Below are positions 1 to 8,334 of a stretch of DNA of 64,000 nucleotides, piece by piece. The translations under genes and the position numbers were made by a program. Every line of letters begins with the position of its first letter. The first letter of the stretch is position 1. The stretch spans positions 62,001 to 126,000 of the forward strand of contig JAJFGR010000022.1 in NCBI GenBank assembly GCA_021776025.1. The letters run 5' to 3'. The DNA comes from Alphaproteobacteria bacterium (lineage in GTDB: Bacteria > Pseudomonadota > Alphaproteobacteria > Micavibrionales > Micavibrionaceae). The notes under the pieces are model-generated. The model ran no database searches and was not told where the DNA came from. It saw nothing but the letters and a program-made list of their open reading frames with translations.

Positions 1-1
1 C

Positions 2-595
2 GGCACCATTTTGTTAACAGCCGCTATCTCCGGCTATCGCAGCTGGAATAACGCCGTCAAAGAAAAGCAAACAGCCAGCCTCATCACATTGCAAGAAGCC
101 GCCGATTACCCGACCAATATCCTTGAAACCGAAAAACTGAAAATGCGCGCTGGCCTTCGCGGTGTAGCGCTGCTTCAGGCCGCCGGCGCTTTCCTCGATA
201 AAGATAAACGCGATGAAGCCATCACGCTTTATGAGCGCGCCAGCGCAGACAAAGCCCTTCCCGATGATCTACAACATCTCGGTATTCTCATGGCCGTACG
301 TCTTTTAATTGATGATGAAGCTCAAACCGGAGAGAGCCTCCTGAAAAAGCTCTCCCCGGTGCTCAAAGCCTCTAAAAGCCCGTGGAGCGCGCACGCCCGG
401 CTCGAAGCCGCCGTCATAAACGCCCACAAACTCTCAAATTATGAAGCAGCGCTTACGCACTTAAACGCAGTGCAGGAAACAAAAGACCTGCCCGAAAGCG
501 TTTACCAGCGCTCCCGCGCCCTTTCACATCTCTACAGTCTTAAACAAAAATCCATGCCCCAAAACACAAAAGAGAAAACGGAAGGCGCATCATGA
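2..595 (+). CDS. YfgM-like TPR periplasmic chaperone, 5' end missing
   Basis: The reading frame is open from the left edge (GTI before the first possible start), so the true start lies outside the window. The visible N-terminus (ILLTAAISGY) is the end of a membrane anchor. It is followed by a helical TPR-like body of about 180 residues, the layout of the YfgM/TPR_21 family: an inner-membrane protein with a periplasmic TPR domain that works with the SecYEG exit and outer-membrane protein folding. Its stop overlaps the start of bamB (ATGA), so the two are translationally coupled. The yfgM-bamB-der order is common in proteobacteria and supports the call. Family assignment is good; the exact symbol is not certain. 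Confidence 0.75.
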   Translation, partial: GTILLTAAISGYRSWNNAVKEKQTASLITLQEAADYPTNILETEKLKMRAGLRGVALLQAAGAFLDKDKRDEAITLYERASADKALPDDLQHLGILMAVRLLIDDEAQTGESLLKKLSPVLKASKSPWSAHARLEAAVINAHKLSNYEAALTHLNAVQETKDLPESVYQRSRALSHLYSLKQKSMPQNTKEKTEGAS

Positions 596-1899
596 AACAC
601 AGCCATATCGCTCTTATCAGCTTAGCCGCTGTCCTCCTTTCTAGTTGCGGCGTTTTTTCTGACAACGAAACCCCGCCCCTCGAAGGCGAACGCATCAGCG
701 TCATGGAACTGCAAAAAACCTTGGAGCCTGATGACCCCGTTCTCGAAGCCCAAGGCCTGCTCACCCCGCCCGAATGGATGAACGAATTCTGGCCGCAAGT
801 TGGCGGCTACCCCAACCATTCCATGCAAAATCTTGCCCTTAGTGCCAAGCTTGAACGCGTCTGGACTGCCGATATCGGCGATGGCGCCACCGATGAACTC
901 CCCTTAATCACCCAGCCTATCGTCGTCGACGGCCGCATCTTTACGCTCGATACCGAAAGCAACCTCACCGCCTTTGATATCAAAGACGGCGATAAACTTT
1001 GGCGCACGGAAGTCATGGCTGAAAATGAGGACGATCCGGTCATCTCCGGCGGTATCGCCTCCAGCGGCGGCCTCCTGTACGTCACCAACGGCTTTAACGA
1101 AGTCCTCGCTGTAAAACCAACAAACGGCGCGATTGTCTGGCGTAAAGCCATTCCGGCGCCATCACGCGCCGCGCCAACGATCATGAATAACCGCGTGTTT
1201 GTCACCACGCTCGACAGCCGCCTGCTGGCACTGGATGCAGACGATGGCCACGTCCTTTGGGAATATAACGGCATTGCTGATGAAGCTGCCCTTGTCGGCG
1301 CCGCCAGCCCCGCCGCCAACCAGGATATCGTCATTCCCGTATTCTCAGCTGGAGAAATTACCGCTCTCCGCATTGAAAACGGCTCCGTCGCCTGGTCAGA
1401 TAATCTCTCCAACATTCGCGGTCAGGGCGGCATTTCTGCCATCACCGATATCCGTGCCCTGCCTGTCATCGATAAAGGCATCGTTGTCGCCATCAGCTTT
1501 TCCGGCCGTCTCGTCGCCATTGACGAGCGCACCGGCACTCGCATTTGGCAACGAGAGATCGGCGGCTCCCAAACTCCGTGGATGGCCGGCAATCATCTCT
1601 TTGTCCTTTCATCCGAAAACCAGCTTATTGCCATGGGCAGGGACACCGGCTCCGTACGCTGGGTAACCGAACTCCCCCGCTTTGAAGATAATGAACCTTT
1701 GGTCTTTAATGGCCCTATTCTGGCTGGTGGCCGCCTGATTCTCGCCGGAACCGATGGCAAGGTCTTTGAAGTTTCCCCTGAAAACGGTAAAATTATCAAT
1801 GAATGGGATGCAGGCGGCACCGTATCCATCCCGCCCATTGTCGCCGGAAACACTCTATATCTGCTGACCCGCGACGGCACTTTAAGCGCTTATCGCTAG
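592..1899 (+). CDS. bamB: Outer-membrane assembly lipoprotein BamB
   Basis: This 435-residue protein starts with a lipoprotein signal whose lipobox LSSC places the acylated cysteine at residue 19. The rest is a PQQ-like beta-propeller with repeated blades of the type G.ivW....g (for example LDADDGHVLWEY and IDERTGTRIWQRE). BamB is the propeller subunit of the BAM complex, which inserts beta-barrel proteins into the outer membrane, so the cell has a Gram-negative envelope. It overlaps the yfgM-like gene by four bases and precedes der, separated by a structured 150-base gap (see the repeat entry). Confidence 0.92.
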   Translation: MKHSHIALISLAAVLLSSCGVFSDNETPPLEGERISVMELQKTLEPDDPVLEAQGLLTPPEWMNEFWPQVGGYPNHSMQNLALSAKLERVWTADIGDGATDELPLITQPIVVDGRIFTLDTESNLTAFDIKDGDKLWRTEVMAENEDDPVISGGIASSGGLLYVTNGFNEVLAVKPTNGAIVWRKAIPAPSRAAPTIMNNRVFVTTLDSRLLALDADDGHVLWEYNGIADEAALVGAASPAANQDIVIPVFSAGEITALRIENGSVAWSDNLSNIRGQGGISAITDIRALPVIDKGIVVAISFSGRLVAIDERTGTRIWQREIGGSQTPWMAGNHLFVLSSENQLIAMGRDTGSVRWVTELPRFEDNEPLVFNGPILAGGRLILAGTDGKVFEVSPENGKIINEWDAGGTVSIPPIVAGNTLYLLTRDGTLSAYR

Positions 1900-1946
1900 A
1901 CACTCACCCACAGACAGTATAAAAACGCCCAGAATAAATAGCCTTC

Positions 1947-2046
1947 TATGCGTTTCGCTTTGTTTTCTGACAAAGCATGAGACGCGCAGCGTGTAATAAC
2001 ACGTAAGCAACGAATAACGCTGTCAGAAGGCAAATGGAAACGTATA
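1947..2046. repeat. Dispersed hairpin element, copy A (between bamB and der)
   Basis: A 26-base left arm (1947-1972) pairs with 2021-2046 with only two mismatches and three G-U pairs. Between them lies a ~48-base core that resembles the cores of copies at 30131-30234 and 63823-63928: CAARRCATGAGG-like start, a small inner hairpin (CGTGT-AATA-ACACG here), then CGAATAACG. The right arm ends three bases before the der start codon and contains the only Shine-Dalgarno-like GGA (2036-2038). I do not recognise the family. Confidence 0.7.
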
Positions 2047-2049
2047 GAC

Positions 2050-3468
2050 ATGTTTACTTTAGCGCTTGTTGGAAGGCCCAACGTAGGAAAATCAACCCTC
2101 TTCAATCGTTTCGCTGGCAAAAAGCTGGCGATCGTTGATGACACGCCCGGCGTAACCCGCGACTGGCGCACCGCCGAAGGCTGGCTATTTGACCAAGCTG
2201 TGCGCATTATCGACACCGCTGGCCTCGAAGAAAGCTTCGATGACTCCATTCAAGGACGCATGCGCCAGCAAACCGAAGCCGCGCTCAAAACCTGTGACGC
2301 TGTGGTTTTCATTATCGATGGCCGCGCTGGCATAACCCCGCTCGATCAACATTTCGCCGGATGGCTTCGCAAACAAAAGAAGCCTGTCATCCTGGCCGTC
2401 AATAAAGCCGAAAACGACAAAGCAGTTCAAAGCGCCATTGGCGAAGGCTATAGCCTCGGCCTCGGCGAGCCCATCGCCGTATCGGCAGAACACAATATCG
2501 GCATGGAAGAACTCTACCACGCTTTGGCCCCACACTTTCCCGAAGAGGACGAGGAAGCCGAAAACGATAACGACCAGGCCGAAAATTTCGGTAATCTTGA
2601 TGAACTCGAAGGCGCCGAAGATTTCGAATTTAAACAAGAAGAAGACAGCCCCGAAAAACCTCTCAAAATCGCTATCGTTGGCCGCCCTAATGTCGGCAAA
2701 TCGACATTGCTCAATTCCATCGTCGATGATCAGCGCGTCATGACCGGCCCGGAAGCAGGCATCACCCGAGACGCCATCGCTGTCGATTGGGAATATGAGG
2801 GCCGCAAATTCAAACTCGTCGACACCGCCGGTATGCGCCGCAAATCAAAAGTTCAAAACAACATCGAAAAAATGAGCGTTGAAGATTCCATGCGCGCCAT
2901 TCGCCTGGCGCAGCTTGTCATCCTCGTCATTGACGGCAGCGAAATCCTCGAAAAACAAGAATTGCAAATTGCTGAACATATTATCAGCGAAGGCCGCGCC
3001 CTGGTCATCGCTGTCAATAAATGGGACGCCGTCGAAGACCGCGAAGACGCCCTCGAAGAACTTGACCATAAAATGAAAACTTCACTGGCGCAGCTCAAAG
3101 ACCTTCCCTACCAAACCGTTTCGGCGCTAAACGGCAAGAACATGAACAAGCTCCTCGACCGTTGCCTTTGGACCTATGAAATGTGGAACACACGTATTAA
3201 AACGGCCGGGCTAAACAAATGGCTAGGAAGAATGGAAAGCCAAAACCCCGCGCCCTTAATTTCGGGCCGTCAAAATCGCCTAAAATACATCACGCAAATT
3301 AAAACGCGCCCCCCTACATTCGCCATGTGGGTCTCGCGTCCAGAAAAACTACCAGAGTCTCATAAAAGATTTATCGTAAATGGCTTAAGACGAGACTACA
3401 AAATCCCCGGCGTGCCCATCCGCCTGCTGATCCGCAAATCCAAAAACCCTTACGCGGATAAAAAATAA
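2050..3468 (+). CDS. der: Ribosome-associated GTPase Der (EngA)
   Basis: The 472-residue protein has two tandem GTPase domains: P-loops GRPNVGKST at residues 8-16 and 211-219, DTAG switches in both, and NKAE (118-121) and NKWD for guanine recognition. A C-terminal KH-like domain ends in basic residues. This double-G architecture is unique to Der, a 50S ribosome assembly factor. The linker between the G domains is unusually acidic (about residues 164-203, rich in E, D and N). The start is fixed by the P-loop position, but its ribosome binding site lies inside the right arm of hairpin copy A. The gene converges on purF with a 10-base gap. Confidence 0.95.
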   Translation: MFTLALVGRPNVGKSTLFNRFAGKKLAIVDDTPGVTRDWRTAEGWLFDQAVRIIDTAGLEESFDDSIQGRMRQQTEAALKTCDAVVFIIDGRAGITPLDQHFAGWLRKQKKPVILAVNKAENDKAVQSAIGEGYSLGLGEPIAVSAEHNIGMEELYHALAPHFPEEDEEAENDNDQAENFGNLDELEGAEDFEFKQEEDSPEKPLKIAIVGRPNVGKSTLLNSIVDDQRVMTGPEAGITRDAIAVDWEYEGRKFKLVDTAGMRRKSKVQNNIEKMSVEDSMRAIRLAQLVILVIDGSEILEKQELQIAEHIISEGRALVIAVNKWDAVEDREDALEELDHKMKTSLAQLKDLPYQTVSALNGKNMNKLLDRCLWTYEMWNTRIKTAGLNKWLGRMESQNPAPLISGRQNRLKYITQIKTRPPTFAMWVSRPEKLPESHKRFIVNGLRRDYKIPGVPIRLLIRKSKNPYADKK

Positions 3469-3478
3469 ATTGGGGAAA

Positions 3479-5014
3479 CTACAAACCCTCGTGAACGTCG
3501 ACCAGCTCACCACTCTCATGATGACCCTCATCGTCTTCCTGCGCGCGCTTAACGCTGTCACTGCGGTTTTTCTTGAGATGATCAAGATACGCTTCATCCA
3601 CATCGTTGGTCACGTATTTTCCATCAAAGACTGAACAATCAAACTTGCGGCTTGGGTCCGGCTCATCACTTGGGATCACCGCTTGAATCAGCGCATCCAG
3701 ATCCTGATACACCAACCAGTCGGCACCAATGTCTTCCTCTATTTCTTTATCCGTCTTACCGTGCGCAACCAACTCTGATTTCACCGGCATATCAATCCCG
3801 TAAACATTGGGATAACGAATTGGCGGCGCCGCAGAGGCAAAATACACCTTCTTCGCCCCGGCCTGTCGGGCCATATCAATAATCTGCTGCGAGGTTGTCC
3901 CGCGCACAATTGAATCATCGACCAGCAAAACATTGCGGTCTTTAAACTCCAGCCCAATCGGATTAAGCTTTTGCTTCACTGATTTTTTGCGCTCTTCTTG
4001 CCCTGGCATAATAAACGTACGGCCGATGTACCTGTTTTTGATAAATCCTTCACGAAATTTTATACCCAAACGCACGGCCAGCTCCATCGCAGCAGGGCGG
4101 CTGGATTCAGGAACCGCAATCACCACATCAATATCGTGATCGGGATGCTCACGCAAAATTTTATCCGCCAGATATTCGCCCATCCGTACGCGCGCTTTAT
4201 AAACCGAACTCCCTTCAATAATCGAATCGGGGCGCGCAAAATACACATGCTCAAAAATACACGGCGTATGCTCTTTTGCCTTCTTCGGAACATGACTATG
4301 CAGCTCGCCTTTGGCATCAATATAAAGTATCTCGCCCGGAATTAAATCCCGCACGATCGTAAAGCCCAGCGCGTCCAGCGCCACACTTTCCGAGGCCATC
4401 ATATATTCGACCCGGCCATCATCAAGCTTACGCTCACCATAAATCAACGGGCGAATGCCATGAGGGTCGCGAAAACCCATCAGACCGTTCCCCGACACGC
4501 TCGCCACAGCCGCGTAGGCCCCTTTGCAGCGTCGATGCAAATTATCAATCGCTGCAAAAATATCCTTTGCCGAAAGCTTCGGTTTGTCTTTGAGCTGCAA
4601 CTCATGCGCAAGAATATTCAGCAAAACCTCTGAATCTGAATTGGTGTTCAAATGCCGATGATCAGATTTAAAAAGCTCCTCGCTAAGCTGCTCCTGATTG
4701 GTCAGATTGCCGTTATGCGCTAGTACAATCCCATACGGTGAATTCACGTACAGCGGCTGCGATTCCGCGCTGCTCGAACTTCCCGCGGTCGGATAACGAA
4801 CATGACCAATCCCGACATTGCCCTTTAAATTTTGCATATGGCGCGTATGAAAAACATCGCGCACCAGTCCGTTACTTTTGCGTAAATAAAACTTGCCTTG
4901 ATCTTCTGTGGCAATTCCCGCCGCATCTTGCCCGCGATGCTGCAAGACCGTCAGCGCATCATAAAGCGCCTGATTAACCGGGGAATACCCATATATTGCA
5001 ACAATGCCACACAT
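3479..5014 (-). CDS. purF: Amidophosphoribosyltransferase PurF
   Basis: The first committed enzyme of purine synthesis, transferring glutamine amide nitrogen to PRPP. The 511-residue protein begins [10 protein letters not shown], so Cys2 is the Ntn glutaminase nucleophile after Met removal. The glutaminase signatures [10 protein letters not shown] and [10 protein letters not shown] follow. The C-terminal phosphoribosyltransferase domain carries the PRPP loop [13 protein letters not shown]. Length and start match the family. It lies five bases downstream of cvpA, the classic cvpA-purF pair, at the end of a long leftward operon. Confidence 0.96.
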   Translation of the reverse strand: MCGIVAIYGYSPVNQALYDALTVLQHRGQDAAGIATEDQGKFYLRKSNGLVRDVFHTRHMQNLKGNVGIGHVRYPTAGSSSSAESQPLYVNSPYGIVLAHNGNLTNQEQLSEELFKSDHRHLNTNSDSEVLLNILAHELQLKDKPKLSAKDIFAAIDNLHRRCKGAYAAVASVSGNGLMGFRDPHGIRPLIYGERKLDDGRVEYMMASESVALDALGFTIVRDLIPGEILYIDAKGELHSHVPKKAKEHTPCIFEHVYFARPDSIIEGSSVYKARVRMGEYLADKILREHPDHDIDVVIAVPESSRPAAMELAVRLGIKFREGFIKNRYIGRTFIMPGQEERKKSVKQKLNPIGLEFKDRNVLLVDDSIVRGTTSQQIIDMARQAGAKKVYFASAAPPIRYPNVYGIDMPVKSELVAHGKTDKEIEEDIGADWLVYQDLDALIQAVIPSDEPDPSRKFDCSVFDGKYVTNDVDEAYLDHLKKNRSDSVKRAQEDDEGHHESGELVDVHEGL

Positions 5015-5019
5015 ATTTT

Positions 5020-5742
5020 TTACTCGTTCAAATTATCGGTTTTCTCATCGAAAAGCTGGTCCATCTTATCACGAAACTCCGCGCTATACCCTTCGCTGTT
5101 CTGGTCCGGCGTAGCGCGCACAGGCTCATCTTCACCATCACGCCTAAGCAAATTAATCTCTTCCAGTTTTTTACGCGTCTGCGATGCTTCTTCCAAACTG
5201 CCCACGCCGTCTTCTATATCTTCAACTGTTGATTCCGGAATAAATTCAGCCAGCGCCTCCGACGTTTGTTCCAAATAAAAATGCGTCTTGCTGCCATCAA
5301 AAACGCCACCCTTGGTTTCATCATCAATAAACAGATGCACGGGCAAATATAAAAGCCCCAGTAAAACAATCCCGCGCAAGATCCCAAAAATGAAACCAAG
5401 CGTCCGGTCAACTGCTCCAAGCCCTATGGTTTTCGCCGTTTCCGCCAAAAAATGGCTCAAGATCGAAAGCAAAACCACAACAATTATAAAAATCAGACCG
5501 TAAGACAGCGCATCGGCGACAATGTCATAGGGTAAAATGTTAAACAGCCGCTCCGGCTCTATCCCATCTTCTACCCCAAACCAGCCGCGCATATACGGCG
5601 CCAGCAAAGGTCCGGCGAAATAGGCCGCTGCCAAACCGCCAACAACCCCGGTAATGGTCAGAACTTCACGAATAAAACCGCGTAAAAACGCTATAAGAGC
5701 AGAGATAAGAAGAACGACGAGAACAACAATATCAACGATCAT
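5020..5742 (-). CDS. cvpA: CvpA family inner-membrane protein
   Basis: The start at 5742 gives [12 protein letters not shown], the usual CvpA beginning, and has AAGG seven bases upstream. An upstream in-frame ATG (5811) would add 23 residues and is less likely. The N-terminal ~160 residues contain four hydrophobic segments and the family pattern [14 protein letters not shown]. The C-terminal ~80 residues are a charged, probably soluble tail, longer than in E. coli CvpA. The family is linked to colicin V production, purF operons and envelope stress; its biochemical role is unknown. It sits between radA and purF, an order common in alphaproteobacteria. Confidence 0.88.
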   Translation of the reverse strand: MIVDIVVLVVLLISALIAFLRGFIREVLTITGVVGGLAAAYFAGPLLAPYMRGWFGVEDGIEPERLFNILPYDIVADALSYGLIFIIVVVLLSILSHFLAETAKTIGLGAVDRTLGFIFGILRGIVLLGLLYLPVHLFIDDETKGGVFDGSKTHFYLEQTSEALAEFIPESTVEDIEDGVGSLEEASQTRKKLEEINLLRRDGEDEPVRATPDQNSEGYSAEFRDKMDQLFDEKTDNLNE

Positions 5743-5832
5743 GCTTGTGCCTTGGAAAGTTAAGCCCAATAAATAGGCAAAAGACCCCGTAAAATCAAGG
5801 TTTAAAAGCAAAACCGGCGATAAACCTCACAG

Positions 5833-7254
5833 CTAAGCCGCGCACACCTTAGGTGCTGAGTTCGTACTAAACAGGTCGGCAAGCATCTGTACGTGATCAA
5901 TCTCGCTCACCCGCATTTCATTCGCCGCGGCCTTACGTGGCCCTGCGCTTTGGGCGCCTTTTTTCTTAATCGTTGGAATAATCGCCTCCTTAAAGCCAAG
6001 CTTCGTAGCCTCTTTTAGCCGTAAATCCGGCTGCGCCACTTGCCGCACTTCCCCGGCCAAGCCAACCTCACCAAAAAACACCGTCTCCGCCGGCAGCGGA
6101 TTATTCTGCAAAGCGCTAATTAGCGCCGCCGCAACCGCTAAATCGGCCGCCGGTTCGCTAATCCGTATCCCCCCCGCAATATTGAGAAAAATGTCGCATG
6201 ATGAAATCTGTACTCCTACCCGCGTTTCCAGCACCGCAACAATCATCGCCAGACGGTTCGGGTCCCAGCCAATCACCGAGCGCCGCGGGGAGGACAGCGA
6301 AGACGGCGCCACCAGCGCCTGCACCTCCACCAGCATCGGCCGCGATCCTTCCAAAGCCGCCAATACCGCGCTCCCCGCTACATCCTGATTACGCTGCGAA
6401 AGAAAAATCTCCGACGGGTTTTCAACTTCAACCAGCCCGCTCCCGGCCATTTCAAACACGCCAATCTCATCCGTCGGCCCAAAACGGTTTTTAACGCTGC
6501 GCAAAATGCGGAATTGGTGCGACCGGTCTCCTTCGAAATACAAAACTGTATCCACCATATGCTCCAGCACCCGCGGCCCCGCAATCTGCCCGTCTTTGGT
6601 CACATGCCCGACAAACAGCACCGCCATGTTTTTCGCCTTGGCATGGCGGATAATTTCCTGCGCGCTTGTACGCACCTGCGTTACTGTGCCCGGCGACGAT
6701 TCAACATTGTCGATATACATCGTCTGGATGGAATCAATCACCAGCAATTCAACCGGCCTTTCGCCGCCCTCAACACTGGCCAGAATATCGCGTACATTCG
6801 TAGCAGACGCCAGCTCCACCGGCGCCTCGCCCAGCCCCAATCGCTGCGCCCGCATCCTAACCTGATCAACAGCTTCCTCGCCAGACACGTACACGCAGCG
6901 CACGCCTTTCTTAGAAAGCGCGCATACAGCCTGAAGTAACAACGTCGATTTCCCAATCCCCGGATCCCCACCAATCAGCGCCGCACTGCCCGGCACCAAC
7001 CCGCCGCCCACCGTGCGATCAAATTCTTCAATCCCTGAAACATGGCGCGGATATTCAGTTCTGCTCGGATCATTCAAAGAGACAAAATCAATCCGCCGCC
7101 CCTTTTTGCTACCATTCATCCCCTTCGGAATAGAGGCCTCGCTCACCTCTTGCGTAATGGTATTCCATTCTTCACAAGACTCGCACTTCCCGGCCCAGCG
7201 GCTACTCACCGCGCCACAAGACTGACAGATATAAGATGTTTTCGACTTCGCCAT
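5833..7254 (-). CDS. radA: DNA repair protein RadA (Sms)
   Basis: The start at 7254 gives MAKSKTSYICQSCG, as in other RadA proteins. The protein has an N-terminal zinc finger (CQSCG ... CESC), a RecA-like ATPase with Walker A GGDPGIGKST, the diagnostic KNRFG motif, and a C-terminal Lon-protease-like domain. RadA is a branch-migration helicase that helps RecA process recombination intermediates. It is 69 bases downstream of the EAL gene and 90 upstream of cvpA, on the same strand, and is probably part of one transcript with them. Confidence 0.95.
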   Translation of the reverse strand: MAKSKTSYICQSCGAVSSRWAGKCESCEEWNTITQEVSEASIPKGMNGSKKGRRIDFVSLNDPSRTEYPRHVSGIEEFDRTVGGGLVPGSAALIGGDPGIGKSTLLLQAVCALSKKGVRCVYVSGEEAVDQVRMRAQRLGLGEAPVELASATNVRDILASVEGGERPVELLVIDSIQTMYIDNVESSPGTVTQVRTSAQEIIRHAKAKNMAVLFVGHVTKDGQIAGPRVLEHMVDTVLYFEGDRSHQFRILRSVKNRFGPTDEIGVFEMAGSGLVEVENPSEIFLSQRNQDVAGSAVLAALEGSRPMLVEVQALVAPSSLSSPRRSVIGWDPNRLAMIVAVLETRVGVQISSCDIFLNIAGGIRISEPAADLAVAAALISALQNNPLPAETVFFGEVGLAGEVRQVAQPDLRLKEATKLGFKEAIIPTIKKKGAQSAGPRKAAANEMRVSEIDHVQMLADLFSTNSAPKVCAA

Positions 7255-7323
7255 AATTTGATTCCTTACAAGAATCACTATGACTCAAAAACAAGAACAA
7301 ATAAAGAACAAAATATTTTAAGC

Positions 7324-8328
7324 TTACCCACCAGCTTTAGATTTTTCAGCAAGCGGCTCCTTCATATTTTCTGAAGCCCCCGGTGGGTGGACAGGCAAAC
7401 GCTCGGCTTTCCGGTTTTTTGCTGTCGCTTCGGCGTTATAAAACCCCAGCTTAAATTCTTCCCGCTCACTCGTCAGGTAGAGCCCCTGTACATATAATAT
7501 ATCCGGATAGGCTTGTGAAATTTCATAGGCATGAATTTCATTTTTCACCCCCTCCGCCACGGCCACCGCATCCGGCATTAACGTGCCCATAAACGACATC
7601 ACCTGATCCAGCGCGTTGGCTTCACCTTCGGGCGCGCACACCGCATGCCGGTCAATTTTTACAAACTCCGCCAGCCCTTCAAACTCCGCCAACCGCAAAA
7701 CGTCATTCATGTTGAGACCCACATCATCAATCGCAAATCCCACGCCCAGCACTTTATATAGCTCCAGCACCTGCCGGCTCATCGCTAAATGCGGGGTGCT
7801 TTCATGAATCTCAATAATAATTTTCTCATCGCTAGCCAGCTCCAAGCTTTCAATTCGCTCGAGCGTAGATTTCACAAAATCTGCATCACGCAAAGACCGC
7901 GCGGAAATATTAATCGAAACCTGCTTTTCATCATTACGCGCAAATTGCCCCAGCGCCGCAAGAAACAAAATGCCATCAATCTGCGGAGTATAGCCGTTTT
8001 CGTAAAACGCCATAATCGCCGGGTACGGCGCCATATTCTCACCGTTAAAATCCTTAACCCTCAGCAGCATTTCCCCCGGGCAAGATAACGGAGCTTGTGT
8101 TGAAATAATATGCCAAGGCTCAATCCCGAACACATCGCGCTTTTGCAAAACCATATTAGCCAACGACACCAGAACGCGCAGCCCATAAACCATCGGCTCC
8201 TCGCGAGGACTGCCTTCGGCATCCTTTACCTGTGCCTGAAAACTGCGGATCAAATCCTCAATCCGGCTCAAAAGCTCCATATCATATTCACTGTGTTTAT
8301 CACCCACACCGGCAACAGGTTTCGACAT
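7324..8328 (-). CDS. Stand-alone EAL-domain protein, altered loop 6
   Basis: The 334-residue soluble protein has an ~80-residue helical N-terminus and then an EAL phosphodiesterase fold. Most catalytic positions are visible: E86 in EMLLR (for EALLR), N140 in SINIS, E173, D201-D202, K224 in VKIDR, E259 in AEGV and Q281 in VQG. Loop 6, usually DDFGTG, reads DDVGLN, which often weakens dimerisation or activity. There is no GGDEF, PAS or membrane segment. It may hydrolyse cyclic di-GMP or only bind it. It lies six bases after the heparinase-like gene, in the leftward operon. Confidence 0.82.
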   Translation of the reverse strand: MSKPVAGVGDKHSEYDMELLSRIEDLIRSFQAQVKDAEGSPREEPMVYGLRVLVSLANMVLQKRDVFGIEPWHIISTQAPLSCPGEMLLRVKDFNGENMAPYPAIMAFYENGYTPQIDGILFLAALGQFARNDEKQVSINISARSLRDADFVKSTLERIESLELASDEKIIIEIHESTPHLAMSRQVLELYKVLGVGFAIDDVGLNMNDVLRLAEFEGLAEFVKIDRHAVCAPEGEANALDQVMSFMGTLMPDAVAVAEGVKNEIHAYEISQAYPDILYVQGLYLTSEREEFKLGFYNAEATAKNRKAERLPVHPPGASENMKEPLAEKSKAGG

Positions 8329-8334
8329 ACTGCT

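Noticed and set aside
807-1415. 202-codon antisense frame inside bamB
   Set aside because: Ser/Arg-rich shadow of the propeller repeats; no start signal.
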